A stretch of DNA of 64,000 nt from Mannheimia cairinae (GTDB taxonomy: Bacteria; Pseudomonadota; Gammaproteobacteria; Enterobacterales; Pasteurellaceae). The position numbers were made by a program, and so were the translations under genes. This document shows positions 48,243 to 57,005 of this stretch, in pieces; position 1 is the stretch's first letter, and every line of letters starts with the position of its first letter. Where the stretch lies: NCBI RefSeq assembly GCF_028649535.1, contig NZ_JAQSJE010000004.1, positions 183,417 to 247,416 of the forward strand, in the 5' to 3' direction. The notes under the pieces were generated by a model that worked only from the letters and a program-made list of their open reading frames with translations, was not told the DNA's origin and made no database searches.

Positions 48243-49769
48243 TTATTCTACTGCTTTTTTCGTCGCTTTGGGTTTTCTACGAAATGTTCTGCGACGACGT
48301 TTTTTCTTTTGATCAGCCTGAATATTTGGCAAATGACGCACCGATTTTAATAATTCACTACGTTGCCCATCATTACTAAATTGATATTCGTGCCACCAAG
48401 CCGAAAGCTCAATTAAATCGCCACCTTCAATTTCAGCTCGCATTACTAATAAATCAAACCCGGCTCGGAATTTAATATGTGCTAACGTTTGTTGTGGACG
48501 ATTACCAGAGCGTTTCATCATTTGGAATTGCAATGCCCAAATATCACGAATAACAGCAGTATGACGACGATGTAAAGCAATCGCTTTGCAACTATCAGCT
48601 AATATATCGTTTGCGGCTAACATCATTGCATCGTGGCTATTAAAACCACCTTCATTTTTTAGTTGCTCCATTTTCTCTCGTAATGGATACCAAAGTAGTG
48701 CCGCAAATAAAAAGGCAGGATTAACTGGTAATTTATCTGCAATACGATCATCTGTTGAATTTAAGGCTTTTTCAATCATTCGCTCAGCATAAGAGTCGCC
48801 ATTTTGAGTGAAGAATGGTGTTAATACTGGGAATAAAAAATGCCATAACTCATAATCACGCAATAATTGATAGGTCTTAAAACCTTGTCCTGATTGCAAT
48901 AATTTTAATGATTCATCAAATAAACGAGCTGCTGGAATATTGGCAAGTAAAGGAGCCATATCTCGAATAGGCGTAGCGGTTGCTTTATCTAAGAACATAT
49001 CTAGCTTTGCCATAAAGCGAATGGCTCGTAGCATTCTTACTGGATCTTCTTGATAGCGAACTGCAGGCTCACCAATTAATACAAGTTTAGCTGCTTTTAA
49101 ATCATCAATACCGTTAAAGAAATCAAAGATTAAGTTGCGTTTTGTATCGTAATATAGGGCATTTACTGTAAAATCACGACGTTGGGCATCATCTCTTAAT
49201 GAGCCATAAACGTTATCACGCAATAACATTCCTTCATCACTAACTTTTGATATTTTATCATTGCTATGCGATTCGTGCCCTGCTCTAAAAGTCGCAACTT
49301 CAAAAATTTCACGTCCATAAACAATATGAGCTAAACGGAAACGGCGACCAATTAAACGGCATTGTCTGCCAAAAATACGTTGGATCTCTTCAGGACGAGC
49401 ATTGGTTGCAATATCAAAATCTTTTGGTTTTTTCCCAAGCAGTAAATCACGAATACAGCCCCCAACAATATAGGCTTCATAGCCTGCTAAATGCAACTTA
49501 TCTACGATAGAAAGTGCATTTTTAGGGAAGTTTTTTGGGGTAATGTTATAGTGTGAAGCATTAACCGTGAATTTTTTATGCACAAGATGAGAAGGCACAT
49601 CAGACTGACCTTTTCGTGCAGATCTTTTTGTGCTTTGTTGCTCGGCTAGTTTAGGCTTTTGGCGTTTTGTATGAGAAATTTTTTCTGGTTTTGCCACATT
49701 TGCCTGTTTTTCGTTTTCAGCTCTAGGTTTTTTAGGCTTAGAAAACAAAGACTTAATATACTTAAAAAT
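48243..49769 (-). CDS. pcnB: PcnB, poly(A) polymerase I, probably starting at AUU
   Basis: An enzyme of about 509 residues that adds poly(A) tails to RNA and so speeds its decay. The nucleotidyltransferase motif GGCIRDLLLGKKPKDFDI and the RNA-binding region RRFRLAHIVYG are clear; the C terminus is Arg/Lys-rich. No ATG fits the start. The frame holds a TTG at 49748, but the only Shine-Dalgarno (AGAGGTG, 49774-49780) lies before tandem ATT codons at 49772-49770 and 49769-49767, the second followed by TTT AAG. E. coli pcnB is known to start at AUU followed by UUU, so 49769 is my choice. Confidence 0.85.
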   Translation of the reverse strand: MFKYIKSLFSKPKKPRAENEKQANVAKPEKISHTKRQKPKLAEQQSTKRSARKGQSDVPSHLVHKKFTVNASHYNITPKNFPKNALSIVDKLHLAGYEAYIVGGCIRDLLLGKKPKDFDIATNARPEEIQRIFGRQCRLIGRRFRLAHIVYGREIFEVATFRAGHESHSNDKISKVSDEGMLLRDNVYGSLRDDAQRRDFTVNALYYDTKRNLIFDFFNGIDDLKAAKLVLIGEPAVRYQEDPVRMLRAIRFMAKLDMFLDKATATPIRDMAPLLANIPAARLFDESLKLLQSGQGFKTYQLLRDYELWHFLFPVLTPFFTQNGDSYAERMIEKALNSTDDRIADKLPVNPAFLFAALLWYPLREKMEQLKNEGGFNSHDAMMLAANDILADSCKAIALHRRHTAVIRDIWALQFQMMKRSGNRPQQTLAHIKFRAGFDLLVMRAEIEGGDLIELSAWWHEYQFSNDGQRSELLKSVRHLPNIQADQKKKRRRRTFRRKPKATKKAVE

Positions 49770-49788
49770 AATACACCTCTAAATAGTA

Positions 49789-49812
49789 AATGCCTCTTAA
49801 AAAAGAGGCATT
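49789..49812 (-). terminator. Hairpin between dksA and pcnB
   Basis: A 10-bp stem (49789-49798 with 49803-49812) sits 12 bases past the dksA stop and 7 bases upstream of the pcnB Shine-Dalgarno. The following T content on the minus strand is low, so it may only partly terminate. Confidence 0.5.
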
Positions 49813-49824
49813 GTATAAAGTTGA

Positions 49825-50274
49825 TTATAACCCTAACTGTTTTTCTCGAATTTCAGCTAATGTTTTGCAATCAATACATAAGTCAGCTGTTGGGCGAGCT
49901 TCTAAGCGTTTAATGCCGATTTCTACGCCACAAGTTTCACAGAAGCCATAATCATCTTCTTGAATTTTATACAATGTTTGTTCAATTTTTTTCAATAACT
50001 TACGTTCACGATCACGGTTACGTAATTCTAAACTGAACTCTTCCTCTTGGCTTGCACGATCATTCGGGTCAGCGAAGTTTGTCATATCTTCTTGTAACTG
50101 ACTTTTTGTTCGTTCAGCTTCTTCCATAATTTGACTATGCCAAGCTTTAAGAATTTTAGTGAAATGCTCACGTTGAGCCTCATTCATATATTCTTCGTCT
50201 TTTTTAGGCTCATAAGGCTTAACGCCAGCTAACGCTAATAAACCTAGAGATGTGGTTTTAGCCACTTGAGTCAT
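49825..50274 (-). CDS. dksA: DksA, RNA polymerase-binding transcription factor
   Basis: A 149-residue stringent-response factor that works with ppGpp in the RNA polymerase secondary channel. The coiled coil ends in [13 protein letters not shown], keeping the two tip aspartates and the alanine needed for activity, and the C4 zinc finger (CETCG...CIDC) is intact. AAGGAG precedes the ATG. The order dksA, pcnB, folK is that of E. coli minus gluQ. The 245 bases upstream show no other gene. Confidence 0.97.
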   Translation of the reverse strand: MTQVAKTTSLGLLALAGVKPYEPKKDEEYMNEAQREHFTKILKAWHSQIMEEAERTKSQLQEDMTNFADPNDRASQEEEFSLELRNRDRERKLLKKIEQTLYKIQEDDYGFCETCGVEIGIKRLEARPTADLCIDCKTLAEIREKQLGL

Positions 50275-50519
50275 AGATTATACTCCTTGTTTGGGAATTT
50301 TCATTGTTGGAATTATTATCGCTTAGAACATCGCCCTAATTACTTTACTTGGTTGTTTTAAATAAAGCTTTTTAGGCTCTTCGCAATGAGCGGCTATAAA
50401 TACCATAAAATTTAGGCAATAAGCAAATGAATTTATAAATTTTTGCACTGTATTTGACTTATTTTAGGAAATAACCTTTCAACTGATGGCCATAAATTTG
50501 TTCAAATAGGATTTATAAA

Positions 50520-51089
50520 TTAAATTTTCGCAATATCAAAGTGGCTCAAATCAATTTTATCTTCCGTGCCGTAAAATTCACATAAGGCTTTACGCAGAAT
50601 TTCAGCTCGTTTTGGCAAGTAGCCTCGCTCGGCATAAATTTTTACTTGCTCGTAAACCGCTTGTTTAAAGGCAGAATTATCGCCTGGGTTGCCAGAAAGA
50701 TTGTCAGCGCTCGCAAAATAGCGGAAACCGGCTGCGGTGGCGAGTACCCATTCAATCGCTTGTGGTTTTACTTCTACGCTTTCAAATTCACGTTGGCGTT
50801 CGGCAGAACGCCCGTCAGGCTCATACCAATAGCCAAAATCTTCTAATTTACGGCGAGCTTCGCCTGCTACCAACCAATGTGAAATTTCGTGTAATGCACT
50901 GCTGTAATAGCCGTGGGCAAATAAAATTACGTTATAATCTCTTTCGCTTTTCACCCCGTCTTCATCGCAAAAGGCTGGCAAATAAATCGGGTAATCACCG
51001 CCTTTTTCTAGGCGAGTGTTATATTCTGTTGCAAAGCAGTTATCAAAAATACGAATAATATCTTCAATTTTATGATTTTCTTGATTCAT
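50520..51089 (-). CDS. epmC: EpmC, elongation factor P hydroxylase
   Basis: A 189-residue protein of the EpmC (YfcM) family, which hydroxylates the lysylated lysine of elongation factor P. YLPA, VILFAHGYYSSALHEISHW (metal-binding HExxH-like motif), EARRKLEDFGYWYEPDGR and VEVKPQAIEW align closely with the E. coli protein. It lies 18 bases after dsbD and may be cotranscribed with it. epmA and epmB are not in the window. Confidence 0.93.
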   Translation of the reverse strand: MNQENHKIEDIIRIFDNCFATEYNTRLEKGGDYPIYLPAFCDEDGVKSERDYNVILFAHGYYSSALHEISHWLVAGEARRKLEDFGYWYEPDGRSAERQREFESVEVKPQAIEWVLATAAGFRYFASADNLSGNPGDNSAFKQAVYEQVKIYAERGYLPKRAEILRKALCEFYGTEDKIDLSHFDIAKI

Positions 51090-51107
51090 TTAAGATCCTT
51101 TATTTAT

Positions 51108-52799
51108 CTATAATTTATTCAGCCAATCTAGGAATTTATCTGCGTTCAAAAAGCCCGTTACTCTTGAAGAGGTTAGTTCATTGCCATTTTCATCAAAAAA
51201 TAAAATGGTCGGCAAACCTAAGATATTAAAATGTTGCATCAGAGCTTTGTTTTCAGCAGAGTTATGGGTCATATCGACTTGTAGCACCACCATTTCACTG
51301 AGCTTTTCTTGTACTTTTGCATCGGTAAAGGTGTACTTTTCAAATTCCTTACAAGCCACACACCAATCGGCATAGAGATCGAGCATCACTTTTTTGCCTT
51401 TGGAAGCGGTCAATTTTTCTTCTAAATTTGCAAGAGAGTGAATAGGTTCCAAACTTAAATGCTGAACTTGAGGGAGTTGCATTTTTTCGCCTTGCCACAC
51501 TAAATCAACCCAAGGCTTTGCTGCAAACGCAAATAAGATTAATAAAAAAGTTTTAACTACTTTCTTAATAACAGAATTAGAGGGAATAGTATTTAATAGC
51601 CAAATTAAAAAGGCAATCGCAAGCCCAGACCATAAAAATGGCTCATAATGGCTTGGTAGCACACGGCTTAATAAAAATACCGGTAAGGCAAGCATAACAA
51701 AGCCAAATGCGGTTTTGACGTTGAGTAACCAATCACCTGACTTTGGTAAAATTTTATTACCGAATAAAGTAATGAGAATAAGCGGAATACCCATTCCTAA
51801 AGCAAGCAAATAAAGGGCTAAACCGCCTGTGAGCAAATCCCCACTTTGTGCTACATAAAGCAATGCACCAGAAAGCGGGGCAGAAGTGCAAGGCGAAGCA
51901 ATAAGCCCTGCAATCATTCCCATTAAAAATACGCTACCAAAAGCCCCACCTTGCTGTTTTTGGCTCATTGCATTGAGTTTTTGTTGCCAAGCATTCGGCA
52001 ATTTTATTTCAAATAAACCAAACATTGAGCAAGCTAAAATCACAAAAACGATAGATAAGCCAATTAAAACAGGTGGGCTTTGTAGTGCAACCTGAAACGG
52101 TAAGCCGATAGCCGCCACAATTAAGCCTAATAAAGTGTAAGTTACCGCCATTCCTTGCACATAGGTAATGCTTAATAACAATGCTTTTGAGGTGGAGGGG
52201 CGGTTTTTATTGCCGATTACAATAGCCGAAAGCAAAGGTAGCATTGGCAAGACACAAGGGGTAAAGGCTAAACCTAAGCCAAGTACAAAGAACCAGAAAA
52301 TTGAAAAGCGATTTTGCGATAAATTTTCGGCTAGCTGATCTTGTTCCGATTTTGCAAAAATTTGGGATTTTTCCACCGCTTGTATTTGCTCTAATTTAAG
52401 CTCAACAGTTTCTGGCGGATAACAAAACCCTTTGGTGCAACCCTGATAACGAACAGATAAAGAGGCATTTTCATCTGCATTAGAGAATGGCTGAATAACT
52501 TGTAACTGGTTTTCAAAAATTTCTACTTCGCCAAAAAACTCATCCTGATATGGTTTTGCTTGGGGAAATTTCGCCCCACCTAATTCCGCATTGTTAGCTG
52601 CGAGGTTAATTTCTTTTTTATAGAGATAATACCCCTCGGCAATTTGCCAATTTAAGACAATATCATTTTCTTGCTTGGCGGCAGAAAAAATAAAAGCCTG
52701 ATCGGCTGGCAAAAACTTGGGTTTAGATGAAAATAGATTAGCAGAAGAGGGCATTACTATTAGCATACTAACCAAAAATGAAAAAAGGTACTTAATCAT
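51108..52799 (-). CDS. dsbD: DsbD, thiol:disulfide interchange protein
   Basis: A 563-residue membrane protein that passes electrons from cytoplasmic thioredoxin to periplasmic DsbC and CcmG-like proteins. Order: signal peptide; N-terminal domain with the CTKGFC cysteine pair; eight-helix core with TPCVLPMLPL and SPCTSAPL; C-terminal thioredoxin domain with WCVACK. All six redox cysteines are present. It would feed the DsbE-like reductant of the nrf cluster. An uptake signal lies within it near 52378. Confidence 0.96.
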   Translation of the reverse strand: MIKYLFSFLVSMLIVMPSSANLFSSKPKFLPADQAFIFSAAKQENDIVLNWQIAEGYYLYKKEINLAANNAELGGAKFPQAKPYQDEFFGEVEIFENQLQVIQPFSNADENASLSVRYQGCTKGFCYPPETVELKLEQIQAVEKSQIFAKSEQDQLAENLSQNRFSIFWFFVLGLGLAFTPCVLPMLPLLSAIVIGNKNRPSTSKALLLSITYVQGMAVTYTLLGLIVAAIGLPFQVALQSPPVLIGLSIVFVILACSMFGLFEIKLPNAWQQKLNAMSQKQQGGAFGSVFLMGMIAGLIASPCTSAPLSGALLYVAQSGDLLTGGLALYLLALGMGIPLILITLFGNKILPKSGDWLLNVKTAFGFVMLALPVFLLSRVLPSHYEPFLWSGLAIAFLIWLLNTIPSNSVIKKVVKTFLLILFAFAAKPWVDLVWQGEKMQLPQVQHLSLEPIHSLANLEEKLTASKGKKVMLDLYADWCVACKEFEKYTFTDAKVQEKLSEMVVLQVDMTHNSAENKALMQHFNILGLPTILFFDENGNELTSSRVTGFLNADKFLDWLNKL

Positions 52800-52928
52800 A
52801 TTTATTTACAGGGTTATTATTTAAAAAAACATTTAGACAAATTATAACGTAATAAATCGCAAAATTCTGAACAAATTAGACCGCTTCGCATTTAGCTTTT
52901 AAATAAGCGGTTATTTTTTGTAAAAAAA

Positions 52929-52966
52929 TTGCAATTATGCAAAAAATGAATTGCATAGTTATGCAA
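52929..52966 (+). promoter_or_regulatory. Probable tandem ArgR boxes upstream of artPIQM
   Basis: Two palindromes, TTGCAATTATGCAA (52929-52942) and TTGCATAGTTATGCAA (52951-52966, seven-base half sites), lie 23 bases apart centre to centre, about 50-70 bases before artP. They resemble the TGCAT-type variants of the ARG box. Repression by arginine-bound ArgR would fit an arginine importer. The call is by pattern only. Confidence 0.5.
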
Positions 52967-53014
52967 AAATAATTACTATTCATTCATTATTTTAAGTATA
53001 GTAGGATTTAACGA

Positions 53015-53749
53015 ATGGCAATTCGTATTCAAAATGTCAATTTTTTTTATGGTTCAAACCAAGCCTTATTTGACATTAATTTAGATATTGAAAAAGGCGA
53101 TACTGTTGTTTTATTAGGACCAAGTGGTGCAGGTAAAAGTACCCTAATTCGTACATTAAATTTAATGGAAGTGCCAAAGTCAGGCACATTAGAAATTGCA
53201 AATCATAAGTTTGATTTATCTGCAAAAGCGAACACTAAAGAGATTAACCTGCTACGTCGTGAAGTGGGTATGGTATTTCAACAATATCACTTATGGCCAC
53301 ATTTAACAGTAATGCAAAATTTAATTGAAGCACCAATGAAAGTATTGGGGCTGAGTAAAGAAGACGCAATTACCCGTGCTAAAACGCATTTAGAGCGTTT
53401 GCGTTTAAGCGAATTTGCAGAGCGCTTTCCATTGCATCTTTCAGGTGGTCAGCAACAGCGTGTGGCGATTGCCAGAGCTTTAATGATGCAACCACAGGTT
53501 TTATTATTTGATGAACCAACTGCAGCTCTTGACCCAGAAATTACCGCCCAAGTTGTTGATATTATTAAAGAACTTAAACAAACAGGTATTACTCAGGTAA
53601 TTGTGACACACGAAGTTGGTGTAGCTCGTAAAGTGGCAACAAAGGTTGTCTATATGGAAAACGGTTCTATTATTGAACAAGGCGATGCAAGTTGTTTTGA
53701 ACAACCAAAAACCGAACAATTTGCACAATATTTATCTCACTCTGAATAA
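53015..53749 (+). CDS. artP: ArtP, arginine ABC transporter ATPase
   Basis: A 244-residue ABC ATPase with Walker [10 protein letters not shown], signature [15 protein letters not shown] and Walker [13 protein letters not shown], of the polar amino-acid uptake type. [12 protein letters not shown]-like N terminus ([13 protein letters not shown]) is characteristic of ArtP. GTAGGAT precedes the ATG. First gene of artPIQM, in the E. coli order. Confidence 0.94.
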   Translation: MAIRIQNVNFFYGSNQALFDINLDIEKGDTVVLLGPSGAGKSTLIRTLNLMEVPKSGTLEIANHKFDLSAKANTKEINLLRREVGMVFQQYHLWPHLTVMQNLIEAPMKVLGLSKEDAITRAKTHLERLRLSEFAERFPLHLSGGQQQRVAIARALMMQPQVLLFDEPTAALDPEITAQVVDIIKELKQTGITQVIVTHEVGVARKVATKVVYMENGSIIEQGDASCFEQPKTEQFAQYLSHSE

Positions 53750-53770
53750 TTTAAAGGAAGGATTAATACA

Positions 53771-54496
53771 ATGAAAAAATTATTTTTAGCTTCTGCGATT
53801 GCATTCGCAACAATGTCAGCATCGGCACAAGAAACCATTACTTTTGCAATGGAACCTTCTTATGCACCTTTTGAAACGACAAATGAAAAAGGTGAAGTAA
53901 TTGGTTTTGATGTAGATATTGCAAATGCATTATGTGAGGAACTTAAAGCAAAATGCCAATTCAAAGCACAATCATTTGATAGCTTAATTGCTGGCTTAAA
54001 ATTCAAAAATTTTGATGCCATTATTTCAGGAATGGATATTACGGAAGCTCGTCAAAAACAAGTTTCTTTTACTAAACCATATTTAGAGAATTCTGTCAGT
54101 TTTGTTGCAGTAAAAGGCAAATTTACACCAGAAACAGCAAAAAATGTTGGGGTACAAAATGGTACAACTTTCCAACAATATTTAAATAAAAATGCGAAAC
54201 AATATAACTTAAAACCTTATGCAAGCTTACAATCAGCGGTATTAGATTTAAAAAATGGCCGCATTGATATGGTATTTGGCGATACTCCAGTTTTAGCTGA
54301 ATGGTTAAAAACAGAACAAGAGTTAGATTTCGTTGGCGAAAAAGTAGTTGATGAAACCTTTTTCGGTAATGGTTATGGTATTGCCGTAAATAAATCAAAT
54401 ACAGAATTGCTTGAAAAATTAAATGGTGCATTAGACGCTATTAAAACCAATGGCAAATATGAGCAAATCTATAATACTTGGATGTCTGGAAAATAA
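53771..54496 (+). CDS. artI: ArtI, arginine-binding periplasmic protein
   Basis: A 241-residue type II solute-binding protein with a Sec signal peptide cleaved after SASAQ. EPSYAPFETTNEKGEVIGFDVDIA is the classic start of the lysine/arginine/ornithine-binding group, with ITEARQKQVSFTKPY downstream. Arginine specificity is inferred from the operon. AAGGAAGG precedes the ATG, and its stop overlaps artQ (TAATG). Confidence 0.93.
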   Translation: MKKLFLASAIAFATMSASAQETITFAMEPSYAPFETTNEKGEVIGFDVDIANALCEELKAKCQFKAQSFDSLIAGLKFKNFDAIISGMDITEARQKQVSFTKPYLENSVSFVAVKGKFTPETAKNVGVQNGTTFQQYLNKNAKQYNLKPYASLQSAVLDLKNGRIDMVFGDTPVLAEWLKTEQELDFVGEKVVDETFFGNGYGIAVNKSNTELLEKLNGALDAIKTNGKYEQIYNTWMSGK

Positions 54497-55167
54497 TGTC
54501 AGCAGATCTTCTTAATTTACTTGCCAAAGCTACCTTGATGACCTTAGGTGTGGCTTTGGCAAGCCTTGTTATCGGTATGATTTTATCGATAATTTTTGTT
54601 GTGCTTGAAACTAGCAAAATTGCTTGTGTGCGTAAACCTACAACGATAATGATCACTTTATTACGTGGTTTACCTGAAATTTTGGTGGTATTCCTAATTT
54701 ATTTTGGGCTTGTTCAGGTTATTTTCTTAATTACAGATGAGTTTGCAGAGCTAAATGCATTCTGGTGTGGTTCTATTGCATTAGGGATTATTTTTGCAGC
54801 TTATGCTTCGCAATCTTTACGTGGTGCAATTAAAGCTATTCCTGTTGGACAATGGGAATCAGGTGCTGCACTGGGTTTAAACAGAGGGCAGGTTTTTGTT
54901 CGCATTGTTCTTCCCCAAGTTTGGCGACACGCTTTACCTGGCTTAAGTAACCAGTGGTTAGTATTATTAAAAGATACCGCACTTGTTTCGTTAATTGGTG
55001 TTGATGATTTAATGCGTCAATCGGAACTAATTAATGCTAATACTCACCAACCTTTTACGTGGTATGGCATTGCTGCTTTAATTTACCTAGCTATTACTTT
55101 GATCAGCCAACGTATCATTAAAGTGTTAGAAGCTCGTTTTACCCGTTTTGAGCGAGGAGTTGCCTAA
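54496..55167 (+). CDS. artQ: ArtQ, arginine ABC transporter permease
   Basis: A 223-residue His/Glu/Gln-type permease with about five helices. The EAA loop near GAIKAIPVGQWESGAALGLNR binds ArtP. ATG 54496 on the TAATG junction with artI is preferred to an in-frame ATG at 54478 that would overlap the end of artI. Confidence 0.93.
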   Translation: MSADLLNLLAKATLMTLGVALASLVIGMILSIIFVVLETSKIACVRKPTTIMITLLRGLPEILVVFLIYFGLVQVIFLITDEFAELNAFWCGSIALGIIFAAYASQSLRGAIKAIPVGQWESGAALGLNRGQVFVRIVLPQVWRHALPGLSNQWLVLLKDTALVSLIGVDDLMRQSELINANTHQPFTWYGIAALIYLAITLISQRIIKVLEARFTRFERGVA

Positions 55168-55850
55168 TGTTGTGGGATTATTTAGTTGAGATTTCACAAG
55201 GGATTGGCACAAGCCTCCAACTTACCTTTGTGGCATTAATTATTGCATTTATTTTAGCGATTATTCTGACTTTTATTCTTTCCTTAGAAAACCGGTCGCT
55301 AAAATGGCTAGTTAATGGTTTTATCACAGTATTTACTGGCACACCGCTATTGATTCAATTTTTCCTAATCTATAGTGGCCCAGGGCAGTTTGAATGGATA
55401 ACCCAAGGCCCACTTTGGGTGTTACTATCAGATGCATGGTTTTGTGCAATGCTTGCATTAGCACTTAATAGCACAGCATATTCAACATTATTATTCCACG
55501 GTGCAGTTAAAGCTATTCCAAAAGGACAATGGGAAACTTGTGCAGCATTAGGATTAAGTCGTTTAGATACACTGAAGATTTTAATGCCATATGCACTAAA
55601 ACGTGCTTTACCCTCTTATAGCAATGAAATTGTTTTAGTCTTTAAAGGAACATCACTCGCCTCAACTATCACTATTATGGATATTATGGGCTACGCTCGC
55701 CAACTATATGGCACAGAGTATGATGCATTATCTATTTATGGTATGGCAGGTGTCATCTACCTTGTAATTACAGGAATTATGACAATCATTTTAAGAAAAA
55801 TTGAAAGCAAAGTGCTAGCGTTTGAACGTGTTGAAGCAGAAAAAGCTTAA
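55167..55850 (+). CDS. artM: ArtM, arginine ABC transporter permease
   Basis: A 227-residue permease, partner of ArtQ in the heterodimeric membrane part, with five helices and an EAA loop (GAVKAIPKGQWETCAALGLS). It starts on a TAATG overlap with artQ. It is the last gene of the operon; a terminator follows about 65 bases later. Confidence 0.93.
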   Translation: MLWDYLVEISQGIGTSLQLTFVALIIAFILAIILTFILSLENRSLKWLVNGFITVFTGTPLLIQFFLIYSGPGQFEWITQGPLWVLLSDAWFCAMLALALNSTAYSTLLFHGAVKAIPKGQWETCAALGLSRLDTLKILMPYALKRALPSYSNEIVLVFKGTSLASTITIMDIMGYARQLYGTEYDALSIYGMAGVIYLVITGIMTIILRKIESKVLAFERVEAEKA

Positions 55851-55915
55851 TGAAGATGCGAACTAGAGAAACATTCACAATGTTCTTACAAATATTTACT
55901 GGTTTATAAAGAGTG

Positions 55916-55954
55916 AAAATGGTCAAAGATTAATTTAATTTTTGACCATTTTTT
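55916..55954 (+). terminator. Terminator after artM
   Basis: A 12-bp stem (55916-55927 with 55941-55952) runs straight into a T tract. Confidence 0.88.
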
Positions 55955-55995
55955 ATTATAGATATAGAGCTGACTACTTGGTGCTTAGGAATATA

Positions 55996-56044
55996 AAGCG
56001 GCCATATTTGGCAAACTTTTTACAAAATACGGCCGCTTGTTTTA
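55996..56044. terminator. Uptake-signal-like hairpin between artM and thrB
   Basis: AAGCGGCC (55996-56003) pairs with GGCCGCTT (56031-56038), and the adjoining ATATTT and AAATA stretches add pairs with one mismatch. The core has GGCC in place of GGTC. It lies at the thrB 3' end and has T-rich flanks on the + side. Confidence 0.7.
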
Positions 56045-56057
56045 TATGCAAGAGAAA

Positions 56058-57005
56058 TTATTTTAACTCCCTTGCACCTTGGTTATCGACTTTACAGATA
56101 TGAATAAAGCCTTCGTTGTTTTGCAGATACTCTTTTTCTAAGTAAGTGACTAAACGTTGTGCGTGTTCTAAATCTGGGGCAATAGCAAACATTGTTGGGC
56201 CCGAGCCTGAAATACCAACGGCTAATGCACCTAAATCTTTACAGCCTTGGCGAACAGTTGGGAAGTTAGGTAACAAATCTTCACGATAAGGCTCGGCAAT
56301 TAAGTCTTTCATCATTGTAGCTGCTAATACATCTTGATGTGTATGGCAAGCGTGAACAAATGAACCCAAATAGCGAGCTTGTTGAATCATATCTTGGCGA
56401 GTGTAGCTTTTTGGTAAAATAGCACGAGCCTCTGCTGTTGAAACTTCAACACCCGGGTATGCCAATACCCAGTACCATTCATCGAAGAATGGCAACGACT
56501 GGCAAATATTACCTAGCGATTGTGTCATTAACTGCAAGCCACCTAAGTAGCAAGGAGCAACGTTATCATAGTGGATTGAGCCAGAAATTCGCCCTTCTAA
56601 TTCGCCCATCATTTCCAATAACTCCATTTTTGAAAAAGGCTCTTGGTGGAATTTATTTAAAGCGACTAAAGCAGCCACAATAGAACAAGCACTTGAACCT
56701 AAACCTGAGCCAATCGGCATATTTTTTTCAAGGGTTAGACGTAGGTTTTTAACGTTGCCACCACGTAATTTTAAGCGTTCACTAAATAGCACATAAGCTT
56801 GATACACAATGTTTTTTTGTGGCTCTTTAGGCAGTTTACGTACAAAATAGCCTGCACTTTCAAGCTCAAAGGCTTGATCACAGTCTTCAATTTGTACTAC
56901 ATCGCCTAACAATGAACCGTCAATAGGGGAGATTACTGCCCCTAAAGAGTCAAAACCAACACTAATATTTGCACTGGAAGCCGGTGCATAAATTCGTAAT
57001 GCCAT
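56058..57005 (-). CDS. thrB: Homoserine kinase
   Basis: A 315-residue GHMP kinase that phosphorylates homoserine for threonine synthesis. [16 protein letters not shown] at the start, the ATP-binding [15 protein letters not shown] and the C-terminal [12 protein letters not shown] are the GHMP motifs. It overlaps thrA by one base (TAATG), so the two are translated together. thrC, the next gene in E. coli and H. influenzae, does not follow; terminators and the convergent art operon do. Confidence 0.96.
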   Translation of the reverse strand: MALRIYAPASSANISVGFDSLGAVISPIDGSLLGDVVQIEDCDQAFELESAGYFVRKLPKEPQKNIVYQAYVLFSERLKLRGGNVKNLRLTLEKNMPIGSGLGSSACSIVAALVALNKFHQEPFSKMELLEMMGELEGRISGSIHYDNVAPCYLGGLQLMTQSLGNICQSLPFFDEWYWVLAYPGVEVSTAEARAILPKSYTRQDMIQQARYLGSFVHACHTHQDVLAATMMKDLIAEPYREDLLPNFPTVRQGCKDLGALAVGISGSGPTMFAIAPDLEHAQRLVTYLEKEYLQNNEGFIHICKVDNQGARELK

